In this document: in pieces, positions 17,349 through 25,926 of the stretch
Layout of the letters: every line of letters starts with the position of its first letter
How positions within the stretch are numbered: position 1 is the first letter of the stretch
Source: CAIUGU01 sp965279735
Lineage (GTDB): Bacteria; Pseudomonadota; Gammaproteobacteria; Steroidobacterales; Steroidobacteraceae
Assembly: GCA_965279735.1 (NCBI GenBank)
Contig: OZ257260.1
Span: 2,232,001 to 2,296,000, forward strand
Reading direction: 5' to 3'
DNA length: 64,000 nt
Made by a program: the position numbers and the translations under genes
The notes under the pieces: generated by a model
Told to the model about the DNA's origin: nothing
Databases searched by the model: none
The model's input: the letters and a program-made list of their open reading frames with translations, nothing else

Positions 17349-18719
17349 ATGACGGAATTCCCCGCAACCCCGGAGGCTGCCGGCCTCGCCCGCCGCGACC
17401 TGCAGGTCGTCTGGCATCCCTGCACCCAGATGCAGGACCACGAATGGCTGCCGATGATTCCGATCCGCCGCGGTGAAGGGGTGTGGCTGGAAGGAATGGA
17501 TGGCCGTCGTTATCTCGATGCAATCAGCTCCTGGTGGACCAACCTGTTTGGCCACGCGAACCCGCGCATCAATTCCGCGCTGAAGAATCAGCTCGATCAA
17601 CTCGAACACGTGCTGCTGGCGGGTTTCACCCATGAGCCGGTGGTGAAGCTGTCGGAGCAACTCCTGGCGCTTGCACCTCCCGGCTTTGCCCGCTGCTTTT
17701 ACGCCGACAATGGCTCGTCCGCGATCGAAGTCGCCGTGAAGATGAGCTTTCACTATTGGCGCAACGCGGGGCAGCCGGCCAAGCGGCGGTTCGTTACCTT
17801 GAGCAACAGCTATCACGGCGAAACGCTGGGCGCGCTGGCGGTCGGAAACGTCGAACTCTACAAGGAGATCTACAAGCCGTTGCTCATGGATGTGATCACC
17901 GTGCCCTCCCCCGACTGTTTCGAGCGGGAGCCCGGCGAAAGCTGGGAAGAACATTCGCGCCGCAAGTTTGCGCTCATGGAAATCACGCTTGCGCGACATG
18001 CTAATGAGATCAGCGCCGTGATCGTCGAACCGCTCGTGCAATGCGCGGCGGGAATGCGGATGTATCACCCTGTGTATCTCACGCTGCTGCGGGAAGCCTG
18101 CGATCGCCATGGCGTACACCTGATCGCCGACGAGATCGCCGTTGGCTTTGGCCGCACAGGCACGATGTTCGCCTGCGAGCAGGCCGGTATCCGTCCCGAT
18201 TTCATGTGCCTGTCGAAGGGGCTGACCGGTGGCTACCTGCCGCTGTCCGTGGTGCTCACGACACAACAGGTCTACGACGCGTTCTATGCCGACTATGCGA
18301 GCCAGCGCGCATTCCTGCATTCACACAGCTACACGGGGAATCCGCTCGCGTGCACGGCGGCACTTGCAACGCTCGATATCTTTGCAACGGACAATGTAAT
18401 CGAGACGAACCGGGCGCTCGGCCGGCATCTAGAACGTCGGGCGCGCGAACTGGAATCGCATCCCCATGTCGCGGAAGTCCGCAGCACGGGCATGATCTGC
18501 GCGATCGAGATGATCCAGGACAAGACCTCAGGCAAGGCCTATCCGTGGCAGGAACGCCGTGGCCTGCGGGTCTATCGTCACGGACTCGAGAAGGGTGCGC
18601 TGTTACGACCCATCGGCAACGTCATCTACTTCATGCCCCCCTACGTGATCACGCCCGACGAGATCGACTTCATGGTCGATACCGCGGCCGCCGGCATCGA
18701 GCTCGCCACATGCGGCTGA
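17349..18719 (+). CDS. bioA: Adenosylmethionine-8-amino-7-oxononanoate aminotransferase
   Basis: The product is 456 aa, a class III PLP aminotransferase. HPCTQMQDHEWLPMIPI near the N-terminus, SSWWTNLFGHANPRIN, the LIADEIAVGFGRTGTMF aspartate motif and the PLP lysine in CLSKGLTGGYLPLSV are BioA signatures. It transfers an amino group from SAM to KAPA to make DAPA in biotin synthesis. Start ATG 17349. The rsmE start overlaps its last codons. Confidence 0.97.
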   Translation: MTEFPATPEAAGLARRDLQVVWHPCTQMQDHEWLPMIPIRRGEGVWLEGMDGRRYLDAISSWWTNLFGHANPRINSALKNQLDQLEHVLLAGFTHEPVVKLSEQLLALAPPGFARCFYADNGSSAIEVAVKMSFHYWRNAGQPAKRRFVTLSNSYHGETLGALAVGNVELYKEIYKPLLMDVITVPSPDCFEREPGESWEEHSRRKFALMEITLARHANEISAVIVEPLVQCAAGMRMYHPVYLTLLREACDRHGVHLIADEIAVGFGRTGTMFACEQAGIRPDFMCLSKGLTGGYLPLSVVLTTQQVYDAFYADYASQRAFLHSHSYTGNPLACTAALATLDIFATDNVIETNRALGRHLERRARELESHPHVAEVRSTGMICAIEMIQDKTSGKAYPWQERRGLRVYRHGLEKGALLRPIGNVIYFMPPYVITPDEIDFMVDTAAAGIELATCG

Positions 18720-19444
18720 CGCGGATTCATGCTGACGGTACCTTGAGTCCGGGCGCGGAAGTGTCACTGCCCACCGCAGCGGGACATCACATCTCGCGCG
18801 TGCTGCGACTCAAGGAAGGCGCACAGCTCATCGTGTTCGACGGCAGCGGCGGCGAATATCGCGCCATCATCAGCGGTGTCGCGAATGGCGAAGTTCGCGT
18901 GGCGCTCAAGGAGTTCATGCCGGACACTGCAGAATCGCAAGTACGGCTGACGCTGGTGCAGGGCATTTCCCGCGGGGAACGCATGGACTGGACGCTGCAG
19001 AAAGCGACGGAGCTCGGCGTTGCCGCAATCGTTCCCGTGCTCACCACTCGCAGCGTTGTACGGCTCGACGACCGCCAGAGCCTGAAGAAACAGGAGCACT
19101 GGCGCGCCATCGTCATCGGCGCCTGCGAGCAGAGTGGCCGCACACGCCTCCCGGATGTCAGGGCACCTGTCTCGCTGCAGGATTTCCTGACCCGGTCGCG
19201 CAACGAAAGCCTGCGCCTGGTATTGAGTCCTTCCGCGGCCGGCTCGCTTGCCTCTCTCAACAGTGTGCCGCAGGAAGTGGAATTGCTGATTGGCCCGGAA
19301 GGCGGCCTCGATGACGCTGAACTTGCTCTTGCCGAGCAGGCCAACTTCATCCCCGTGCGTCTTGGACCGCGCGTCTTGCGCACCGAAACCGCTTCAGTCG
19401 TCGCACTATCGGTGCTGCAGGCGCTGTGGGGAGATCTGCGGTAG
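18710..19444 (+). CDS. rsmE: 16S rRNA (uracil(1498)-N(3))-methyltransferase
   Basis: The product is 244 aa. The N-terminal PUA-like part contains HHISRVLRLKEG. The SPOUT methyltransferase domain follows: GERMDWTLQKATELGVAAIVP, IGACEQSGR, then the SAM-binding trefoil-knot motifs LLIGPEGGLDDAEL and LGPRVLRTETA. It methylates U1498 of 16S rRNA. ATG 18710 overlaps the end of bioA, so the two form an operon. The transcript probably ends at the terminator of element B (19639-19664). Confidence 0.96.
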   Translation: MRLTRIHADGTLSPGAEVSLPTAAGHHISRVLRLKEGAQLIVFDGSGGEYRAIISGVANGEVRVALKEFMPDTAESQVRLTLVQGISRGERMDWTLQKATELGVAAIVPVLTTRSVVRLDDRQSLKKQEHWRAIVIGACEQSGRTRLPDVRAPVSLQDFLTRSRNESLRLVLSPSAAGSLASLNSVPQEVELLIGPEGGLDDAELALAEQANFIPVRLGPRVLRTETASVVALSVLQALWGDLR

Positions 19445-19450
19445 GAGACC

Positions 19451-19664
19451 AACCGGCCGACTTCGTCGGCAAACGACCTCCGGTGAACGGTCGGCTTTTA
19501 TGGCCCGTCCCTGGGCTATCGCCGACAAATGGCCGCTGGCAAGTCAGAATTCAACCGCTGGCCACCTACAAGATGAATCCCTTCTGGCCTGCCAACAGGC
19601 CATTTGTCACAGAGTGACCCTGTTGCCGTAGGCCGTTTGCCGGTAAAACCGGCCGATCGTTTTT
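19451..19664 (+). ncRNA. Candidate structured RNA / palindromic repeat element, copy B
   Basis: This fills the gap between rsmE and chpC. The 37-nt P1 hairpin (19490-19526) has arms GTCGGC/GCCGAC with inner ATGGCCC/GGGCTAT. P2 pairs GACAAATGGCC (19524-19534) with GGCCATTTGTC (19598-19608) perfectly. P3 is GTCAC-AGA-GTGAC (19606-19618). P4 is the terminator at 19639-19664. Compared with copy A the helices keep their order while pairs change on both sides. An additional GCCGAC-TTC-GTCGGC hairpin lies at the 5' end, and the 10-mer AACCGGCCGA occurs at 19451-19460 and 19647-19656. Here it could serve as the rsmE 3' UTR. Confidence 0.6.
19639..19664 (+). terminator. Rho-independent terminator ending element B
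   Basis: Stem GCCGGT/ACCGGC with loop AAA, then CGATCG and TTTTT. It is oriented to end bioA-rsmE transcription, and the T-run touches the stop codon of the convergent chpC gene. Relative to copy A's terminator, two base pairs are changed with pairing kept. Confidence 0.7.
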
Positions 19665-20139
19665 ACGCCCTCGTCTCTTCGCTGATCATCTGCTCGAGCC
19701 GCTCGAAATCGGGAATGAGCGGAGACTCATTGAGCATGCTTACCTGACAGAGCACCGGCATGCGTTCAGGGAAGACGCGCGTCATGTCGGGCTTCAGCAC
19801 ATCATTGTTGACGCGGACGAGCTGCGGAAAGCCCTGCGTGATCATGCCGAAGTAGCCGCCTGTGAGCTTCGAACTGATGGCGACGAAAATCACGATGCGC
19901 GTGCGGCCCCCGGGAGCCGGCAGGGCGTGACCACACGTCGCTTCAAACGAAATGACGGGCACAGGACGACCGCTCCAGCTGATCGTCCCCAGATACCACG
20001 GTGGCGTCCCTTCCATCGGTTCGGGCGCCTGCCAGGTAACCACTTCGGCCACACACGCGCGTGGAACGATCAACCGCTCTTCAGCCAGCGGGACGAGCAG
20101 GCTGTAAAGCTCGTGCGTCGGGATTTCATTGGCACTCAT
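19663..20139 (-). CDS. chpC: CheW-like adaptor of the Pil-Chp system
   Basis: The product is 158 aa, a single CheW-like domain (SLLVPLAEERLIVPRACVAEVV, WYLGTISWSGRPVPVISFE). It is the last gene of the operon and overlaps the chpA stop by ATGA. Position and type match ChpC of Pseudomonas, a CheW paralogue thought to couple extra receptors to the ChpA kinase that controls twitching motility. Distinct from PilI, the main adaptor. Confidence 0.85.
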   Translation of the reverse strand: MSANEIPTHELYSLLVPLAEERLIVPRACVAEVVTWQAPEPMEGTPPWYLGTISWSGRPVPVISFEATCGHALPAPGGRTRIVIFVAISSKLTGGYFGMITQGFPQLVRVNNDVLKPDMTRVFPERMPVLCQVSMLNESPLIPDFERLEQMISEETRA

Positions 20140-23100
20140 GACGCTTGCCTCCGGTGGGCTTCGACCAACGGATCGATGGCGTCGAGCAACTGGCTTTCCT
20201 GGTACGGCTTGCCGAGGTAGTCATTCACCCCGAGCTCGATCGCACGGGCACGATGCTTTTCACCCACGCGCGAGGTGATCATCACGATAGGAATCGTCGC
20301 GAGACGAGGATCGCCACGAACCTGCGCGGCGAGTTCATAGCCATCCATGCGTGGCATTTCGATGTCTAGCAGGATGATGTCCGGAATATGTTCCTGCAGC
20401 AGGGACAACGCTTCCACGCCATCCTTCGCGGTCATGACCCGCATGCCGTTGCGTTCAAGCAAGCGCTGCGTCACGCGGCGTACCGTGATCGAGTCATCGA
20501 CCACGAGCACGAACGTCCGGCGATCTTCGGCTACCCGCTGCGGGCCAGCAGCGCGGGCGCGCCACTCGGAACGCACGAGCGCGCCCATGTCGAGAATGAT
20601 GACGATGCGGCCATCACCGAGAATCGTTGCGCCCGAAATGCCGCGGATGCCTGAAATCTGCGGACCAACGGACTTCACCACGATTTCGCGGCTGCCCACC
20701 AGTTCATCCGTTACCAGCGCGGTGGAATGTTCGCCCGCGCGGATCAGGATCACCGGCAATGGTGCTTCGACTTCGGGCAGCACGGAAGGCCCCGCACCCA
20801 GGAAGGAACCGAGGTACTGGAACCGGTAGATCTGGCCGCCATAGCTATAGGTGGGTTCCGTCTCGGCGAGGTGCCGCAGCACTTCTTCGCGGGACACGCG
20901 GCTGACACCTTCCACCGTAGGCAACGGCAAGGCATAGAGCTCATCGGTGACGCGCACGATCAGCGCCTGGCTGATGGCCAGCGTAAACGGCAGTCGAACG
21001 GTGAACCGTGTGCCTTGGGCCGGAGTGGATTGCGTGAACAGTGCGCCACCCAGCTTCTTGATCTCGGTGACGACGACATCCATGCCGACACCACGCCCGG
21101 CATGCTGGGTCACGCTGCTGGCCGTGCTGAAGCCCGGCTCCAGAACCAGCTGGAGCGCTTCCTCATCGGTGAGGATGCGCCCTGGTTGCAGCAGGCCGCG
21201 GGCACGGGCCCGTTCACGTACTGCCTGCACGTCGATGCCGCGACCGTCGTCCTCGATGACGATCACGATCTCCGCACCTTCGCGTGTCAATCCCACCTTG
21301 ATAGTGCCGCCTTCCGGTTTGCCTTTGGCGATGCGCTCTTCAGGCGTCTCGATGCCGTGCACGACTGCATTGCGAAGCATATGTTCGAAAGGAGGCAGCA
21401 TGCGCTCGAGCACCTGCCGGTCCAGTTCTCCGGATGCGCCTGTCACAACCAGTTCAGCCTGCTTGCCGGTATCCGTCGCCACCTGCCGCACAAGACGGCT
21501 GAGACGCTGCACATGCCGCTGGAAGGGCACCATCCGCGTCCGCATGAGGCCGCTCTGCAGTTCGGTGACGACACGTGCCTGCTGCATGAGCAGGTTCTGG
21601 CCCTCTCGCGTCAAGGTCTCAAGCAGGCCTTCGATGCTGCCGACGTCGCTGACCGATTCGGCGAGCGCACGGGACAGCTGCTGGATGCTGGAATAACGAT
21701 CGAGTTCGAGCGGATCGAAGTCGGAACGGCCACCGGTCTCCTGTTGATAGCGGTGCAGGACCTGCGCTTCGGTTTCCATCTCCAGCTTGCGCAGCTGGTC
21801 CTTGAGGCGGGTGACGGTGCGGCTGAGCTCGGCCAGGTTGAATTCGATCGAACCCACCTGCTGCTCAAGGCGCGACCGGAAAATACTGACTTCGCCTGCG
21901 TTGTTCAGCAGCGTATCGAGCAGGTCGGCATCGACACGCGCGACCTCATGCCGTTCCTGCACTTGCGGTTCACGGCCTGGCGGCAGAACAGCAGGCACGA
22001 ATTCGGCGAGTGCGGGAGCCGCTTCAGCGACCGGCTCCACGATGTCGGCAGCGGCTTCTTCCGCCATAGGCAGGACTTCGAGATCGTCGGCAAAACGGCT
22101 GGCCGGTTCGTCAAGCACTTCCGGAACGCTTGCCGGTTCCGGTTCGTAGGCTGGAGTCCAGAATTGCGGAGTCGGAATTTCCTCTGGCGGCGGCTGCTCG
22201 GCAACCGGCTCGAGGGATGGCGCGCTGTACTCGATCGGCGCCGGCTCGTCTTCTTCCAGCGGCGCACCCCCACCGAGCGAACGGATGCGCTGGATCAGAT
22301 CACGCGCGGGCGGAACCCGGCGGCCCTGGGTGACCGCATCGCGCATGTGGTGCAGTTCATCGAGGCTGGCCTGCATGGTGGCGAAAACCGCCTGATCTGC
22401 ACGCACGCGCCGGGTTTCGATGGCCAGCATGAACGATTCGACTTCATGGCTGAGATCGCCCATCGCCCGGATGCCGGCCATGCTCGCACCACCTTTCAGC
22501 GTATGCAGCGCCCGCTTGAACTCGAAGACATAAGCTTCGTTCCCCTGGTCCTGCGACCACCCGGCAAGGGCAGTCTCCGCAGCTTCGAGCAGCTCCGTGG
22601 CTTCTTCGGTGAAAATCGCGGCGACATCGGCATCGAAATCCTGATCCAGCTCGCCTTCGGGCTCGGGTGTCGGGACAAAGTCGGGAGTGACGGATTCATG
22701 GACAGTGATGGGCTCGTTGCCCTCCGGTTCCGGTTCCGGTTCCGGCTCCGGCTCCGGCGCAATCGTGATTTCTTCGACGAAGAAAGTCTCTTCGACCACC
22801 ATCGTGTCGATGCCGGGCTCGTCCTGTACCTCGGGTTCCGTGGTTGCTGCGCCATCCGCCAGCAACGACTCCTCGGCTCCCAGGTCGAAATCGAGCTCGG
22901 CAAAATCCTCACCCAGCGCAGGTGGCGCCGCGGTATCCGAAATGTCGATCAACATTGCTGGAGGTGGCTCGGGCTCCAGCAAGAAATCCAGGTTCGACGC
23001 GTCTTCGGTTGCAAACAGCGGGAATACGTCGACCGCAGGCAATGGTTCCGATTCGGGCTCAGGGTCGAAGGCGTGCGGCGCAGCCAACCCGGCAGGTGAC

Positions 23101-25925
23101 GTAAAGGCCCCGAGATTCAGCATTGCTGCCTCGGTCCGCGCAGTCAGCTCGAGATCTGCCGAACGCTCGAGCTCTTCGAGCCGCGCCACGATACCGGCAT
23201 GTGTCAGGAAATAGCCGGTGTTCTCGCCGATGTGGTCGACCACGTTCTCGATGGCGCTCACCGCATCCCGAAGAACCGTCAGGCCTTCTGCAGGCAATCC
23301 CAGTTCATTGTCGTAAAGCTTGCGGATGTAGTGATTGAGCGGTTCGGCGATCTTGATGCCCTGGCGTGCGCCTGCCGTCTTCGCAATGCCGCTCAACGTG
23401 TGACAGGAGCGGTGCAGCGGTTCGGTTACAGGATGCGGTGCTCCGGATTGCTCCGCAGCCATCAGGTACTCGCGGATCGTCGTCAGGTGCGCAGCGGTTT
23501 CCTTGGAAAAAATGTCATGCAGCACCGGGTCCATCGGCGGCTGGTCGTTCGTTGACTCGATGGGCGGCGCTTCAACCACCTGAGGAACGGGCTGCGACGG
23601 GACAGCAACGGCAGGTGCCCGTGGAACCGGATCCTGTACACCCGAAATGGATTTCGCCTGGGCAATGAGTCGCGCGGCATCGACCTGGGGATCACGACCT
23701 GTCTCAAGCTGTTCGACCAGCTCCGGCATCGCGGCAACCGCATGGCGCAGCAACGCCATCATCTCCGGTGTACGGGCCAGCGTCTTGTTGATGACACGAT
23801 TGAGCAGCGACTCGATCGACCAGGCCACTTCACCGATGAGCTGCGCACCGACCATGCGGCCACTGCCCTTCAGCGTGTGGAAGGAACGGCGCACGTTCAC
23901 GAGCGAATCCTGATCCTGCGGATTTTCATCCCACGCCGGGAACAGCACTTTCAGTTTTTCGATCTCGTCCTTGGCCTCTTCGATGAAGAGTTCGAGGAAT
24001 TCCGGATCGGCCTTGTCTTCAGAAGGCGCAAGCACCGGAGGCAATCCACCGACAAAACGGGGCAGCGGTATGTGCGTGACCGCGGGCGTCGTCGCAGCCG
24101 GATCGAAGACGGTCGTGCTCTCGAGATCTTCAGGCAGCGGCGTGACCGCTCCCGGTCGTGGCTCGATCGCGAGCGTGCGCGCGTAATCAACCGGCGCGGC
24201 GACGGCCGGCGTATCCAGCGACGGCATGTTGACCAGCACCTTCAGGCAGGTCTCGGCGTTGTCGAGCATGTACCACGGATCCGTCCGCCCGGCCTGCAGC
24301 GTTTCCATGTAGTACTCGACCGAAACGATGGCGTCGGCGAGCCGGTCCATGCGATCCGTCGGAATACGTTTGCCACCCGAATTGAGCGACTGCGCGAGCG
24401 CAGCGGAAATCCCCTCCGTCACCTCGACGGCACGGGTTTTACCGAGCATCAGGAGGCCCGCGGTAATACCGCGAATCAGTTGCGGAATCTGGTCCAGTGG
24501 CTGCGCGTCGGCGGGACGCTCGACGAGCAAGGCTATGGCTTCCTTGATGCGCGCCATGTTCACGATGCATTCGCGAAGCACCGCTTCGGTGACATGGCGG
24601 AATTCGGTGTCATCGCCTGAACCGGACGCGTTGGCAGACGCACGCGCATCACCTGTCACCGGAACGATCAAGCCGATCAGCTGTTCGTCGAGGCCGTCCT
24701 CGATACCGATCAGTGTCGCTGCAATCTTCAGCAGCGAATTTTCATCGAGTGGTGAGCGTTGCGAGACGATGGCCTGCAGGCCTGCGATTTCGGACTGCAC
24801 CCGGTCACGCAGCTCGCCGAGACCCAGCACGCCGAGCGTATCGCCGATCTTCTTCAGCATTTCGAGCTGGGCAGAGAGCTCTTCGACCTGTGTGGCGCCC
24901 TTGCGCACGAAGATATCGAGGGCATCCTTCACGCGCGCCAGGTCTTCCTTGATCGCGGCCGCCACCGTCTTCATCAAACGTACGGACGGAGCAGACAGGC
25001 TCTCGCGGGCCTGCGCGACCTGCTCGTCAACGGGCAACAGCTCGCCGAGGCGGAACGACGCACGAACGGCAGCAACGCGCGGACCCGACGTAGTCGCCCG
25101 TGCAACGTAGTAAAGCAGGTTGTTCAGCAGCTCGACCGAGGGGCTTTCGCTGTAGGCGGTCTCTCCCACCTGGTAGAGCCTGCGCAATTCGCGATCGGCC
25201 TGGCCGAGCAGCCGTTTGACGGAGGCGCTTTCCTCAAGGCCTTTCTCACGCAGGGCTTCAAGCAGCGCGCCGGCAACCCACCACAACTGGAAGACCGGCT
25301 GTGTCGTGGCAGCCTGCTCCAGTTTCTCTGCAGTACGTGCCAGCACTTCGAGATTCTGCTCGGGACGCTCGCCCTTGATCCAGCCGAGCAGGCCCACCTG
25401 GAAACGCGGCCTGAGCTTGCGCGCCCAGTGGGCGACGGAAGTGGATGCTTCACCCGCCGCGGGAGGTACCGGACTCGCCTGCTGGTCGGACGTCAGATTC
25501 AGCAGCAGCAGCGTGCCTTCAGACAGAAGAGCGGAGCCACGGACTGCGCGCAGATCATTGAGAAGCGGCAACAGGACCAGCGCCATATCGCGTCCACCGC
25601 CCATTACCCGCTCGAGATACGTCGGCAGTTGCACCATCGCGCGCATCAGCGCATCGAGCCCTTCGGCAAGATGCCGTTTCTCGGCGAACGTCTCGATGAG
25701 ATAGTTGACTGCCTGCTCCATTTCTTCGGCCAGCAGGGCGGCGCCATAGACTTCGACGAGGCGCAGCGAACCGTGCACCTGGTGAAGATGCTCACTACAA
25801 CGGCGGAGTTGGTTGACGTCATCCTGCCGCTCACCGAACGCCTCGAGGGCGGCGCGCGCGTCATTGAGTTCCGCCGCAAGCTCTCTCGCGACGACGTGCA
25901 GGATCTGCGAAGAAACCTCGCTCAT
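20136..25925 (-). CDS. chpA: Hybrid chemosensory histidine kinase of twitching motility
   Basis: This giant of 1929 aa is the CheA-type kinase of the Pil-Chp system. An N-terminal FimL/Hpt-like helical part (His near residue 50, LHQVHGSLRL) is followed by Hpt domains with HTLKGSGRM (about 682), CHTLSGIAKTAG (about 840) and HTLKGGASM (about 1139). The linker near 1060 is a Pro-Glu repeat. The CheA core has a dimerisation segment and the ATPase (NAVVHGIE, DDGRGID, GRGVGMDVV, about 1510-1640), then CheW (about 1670-1760) and a C-terminal receiver (VLVVDDSITVRR, phospho-Asp in LLDIEMPRMDGYE, KPYQ). It phosphorylates PilG and PilH to steer pilus extension and retraction. It is shorter than P. aeruginosa ChpA. 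The start lies 1 bp from the pilJ stop. Confidence 0.95.
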   Translation of the reverse strand: MSEVSSQILHVVARELAAELNDARAALEAFGERQDDVNQLRRCSEHLHQVHGSLRLVEVYGAALLAEEMEQAVNYLIETFAEKRHLAEGLDALMRAMVQLPTYLERVMGGGRDMALVLLPLLNDLRAVRGSALLSEGTLLLLNLTSDQQASPVPPAAGEASTSVAHWARKLRPRFQVGLLGWIKGERPEQNLEVLARTAEKLEQAATTQPVFQLWWVAGALLEALREKGLEESASVKRLLGQADRELRRLYQVGETAYSESPSVELLNNLLYYVARATTSGPRVAAVRASFRLGELLPVDEQVAQARESLSAPSVRLMKTVAAAIKEDLARVKDALDIFVRKGATQVEELSAQLEMLKKIGDTLGVLGLGELRDRVQSEIAGLQAIVSQRSPLDENSLLKIAATLIGIEDGLDEQLIGLIVPVTGDARASANASGSGDDTEFRHVTEAVLRECIVNMARIKEAIALLVERPADAQPLDQIPQLIRGITAGLLMLGKTRAVEVTEGISAALAQSLNSGGKRIPTDRMDRLADAIVSVEYYMETLQAGRTDPWYMLDNAETCLKVLVNMPSLDTPAVAAPVDYARTLAIEPRPGAVTPLPEDLESTTVFDPAATTPAVTHIPLPRFVGGLPPVLAPSEDKADPEFLELFIEEAKDEIEKLKVLFPAWDENPQDQDSLVNVRRSFHTLKGSGRMVGAQLIGEVAWSIESLLNRVINKTLARTPEMMALLRHAVAAMPELVEQLETGRDPQVDAARLIAQAKSISGVQDPVPRAPAVAVPSQPVPQVVEAPPIESTNDQPPMDPVLHDIFSKETAAHLTTIREYLMAAEQSGAPHPVTEPLHRSCHTLSGIAKTAGARQGIKIAEPLNHYIRKLYDNELGLPAEGLTVLRDAVSAIENVVDHIGENTGYFLTHAGIVARLEELERSADLELTARTEAAMLNLGAFTSPAGLAAPHAFDPEPESEPLPAVDVFPLFATEDASNLDFLLEPEPPPAMLIDISDTAAPPALGEDFAELDFDLGAEESLLADGAATTEPEVQDEPGIDTMVVEETFFVEEITIAPEPEPEPEPEPEGNEPITVHESVTPDFVPTPEPEGELDQDFDADVAAIFTEEATELLEAAETALAGWSQDQGNEAYVFEFKRALHTLKGGASMAGIRAMGDLSHEVESFMLAIETRRVRADQAVFATMQASLDELHHMRDAVTQGRRVPPARDLIQRIRSLGGGAPLEEDEPAPIEYSAPSLEPVAEQPPPEEIPTPQFWTPAYEPEPASVPEVLDEPASRFADDLEVLPMAEEAAADIVEPVAEAAPALAEFVPAVLPPGREPQVQERHEVARVDADLLDTLLNNAGEVSIFRSRLEQQVGSIEFNLAELSRTVTRLKDQLRKLEMETEAQVLHRYQQETGGRSDFDPLELDRYSSIQQLSRALAESVSDVGSIEGLLETLTREGQNLLMQQARVVTELQSGLMRTRMVPFQRHVQRLSRLVRQVATDTGKQAELVVTGASGELDRQVLERMLPPFEHMLRNAVVHGIETPEERIAKGKPEGGTIKVGLTREGAEIVIVIEDDGRGIDVQAVRERARARGLLQPGRILTDEEALQLVLEPGFSTASSVTQHAGRGVGMDVVVTEIKKLGGALFTQSTPAQGTRFTVRLPFTLAISQALIVRVTDELYALPLPTVEGVSRVSREEVLRHLAETEPTYSYGGQIYRFQYLGSFLGAGPSVLPEVEAPLPVILIRAGEHSTALVTDELVGSREIVVKSVGPQISGIRGISGATILGDGRIVIILDMGALVRSEWRARAAGPQRVAEDRRTFVLVVDDSITVRRVTQRLLERNGMRVMTAKDGVEALSLLQEHIPDIILLDIEMPRMDGYELAAQVRGDPRLATIPIVMITSRVGEKHRARAIELGVNDYLGKPYQESQLLDAIDPLVEAHRRQAS

Positions 25926-25926
25926 G

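Noticed and set aside
22700..22760. GGTTCC/GGCTCC microsatellite-like run in chpA
   Set aside because: It encodes the Pro-Glu linker of ChpA, in frame; ordinary interdomain low complexity.
20727..23099. 790-codon open frame on the plus strand within chpA
   Set aside because: It is antisense to chpA, whose domains are unambiguous. Long antisense frames are expected in GC-rich coding DNA, and the translation has no recognisable domain.
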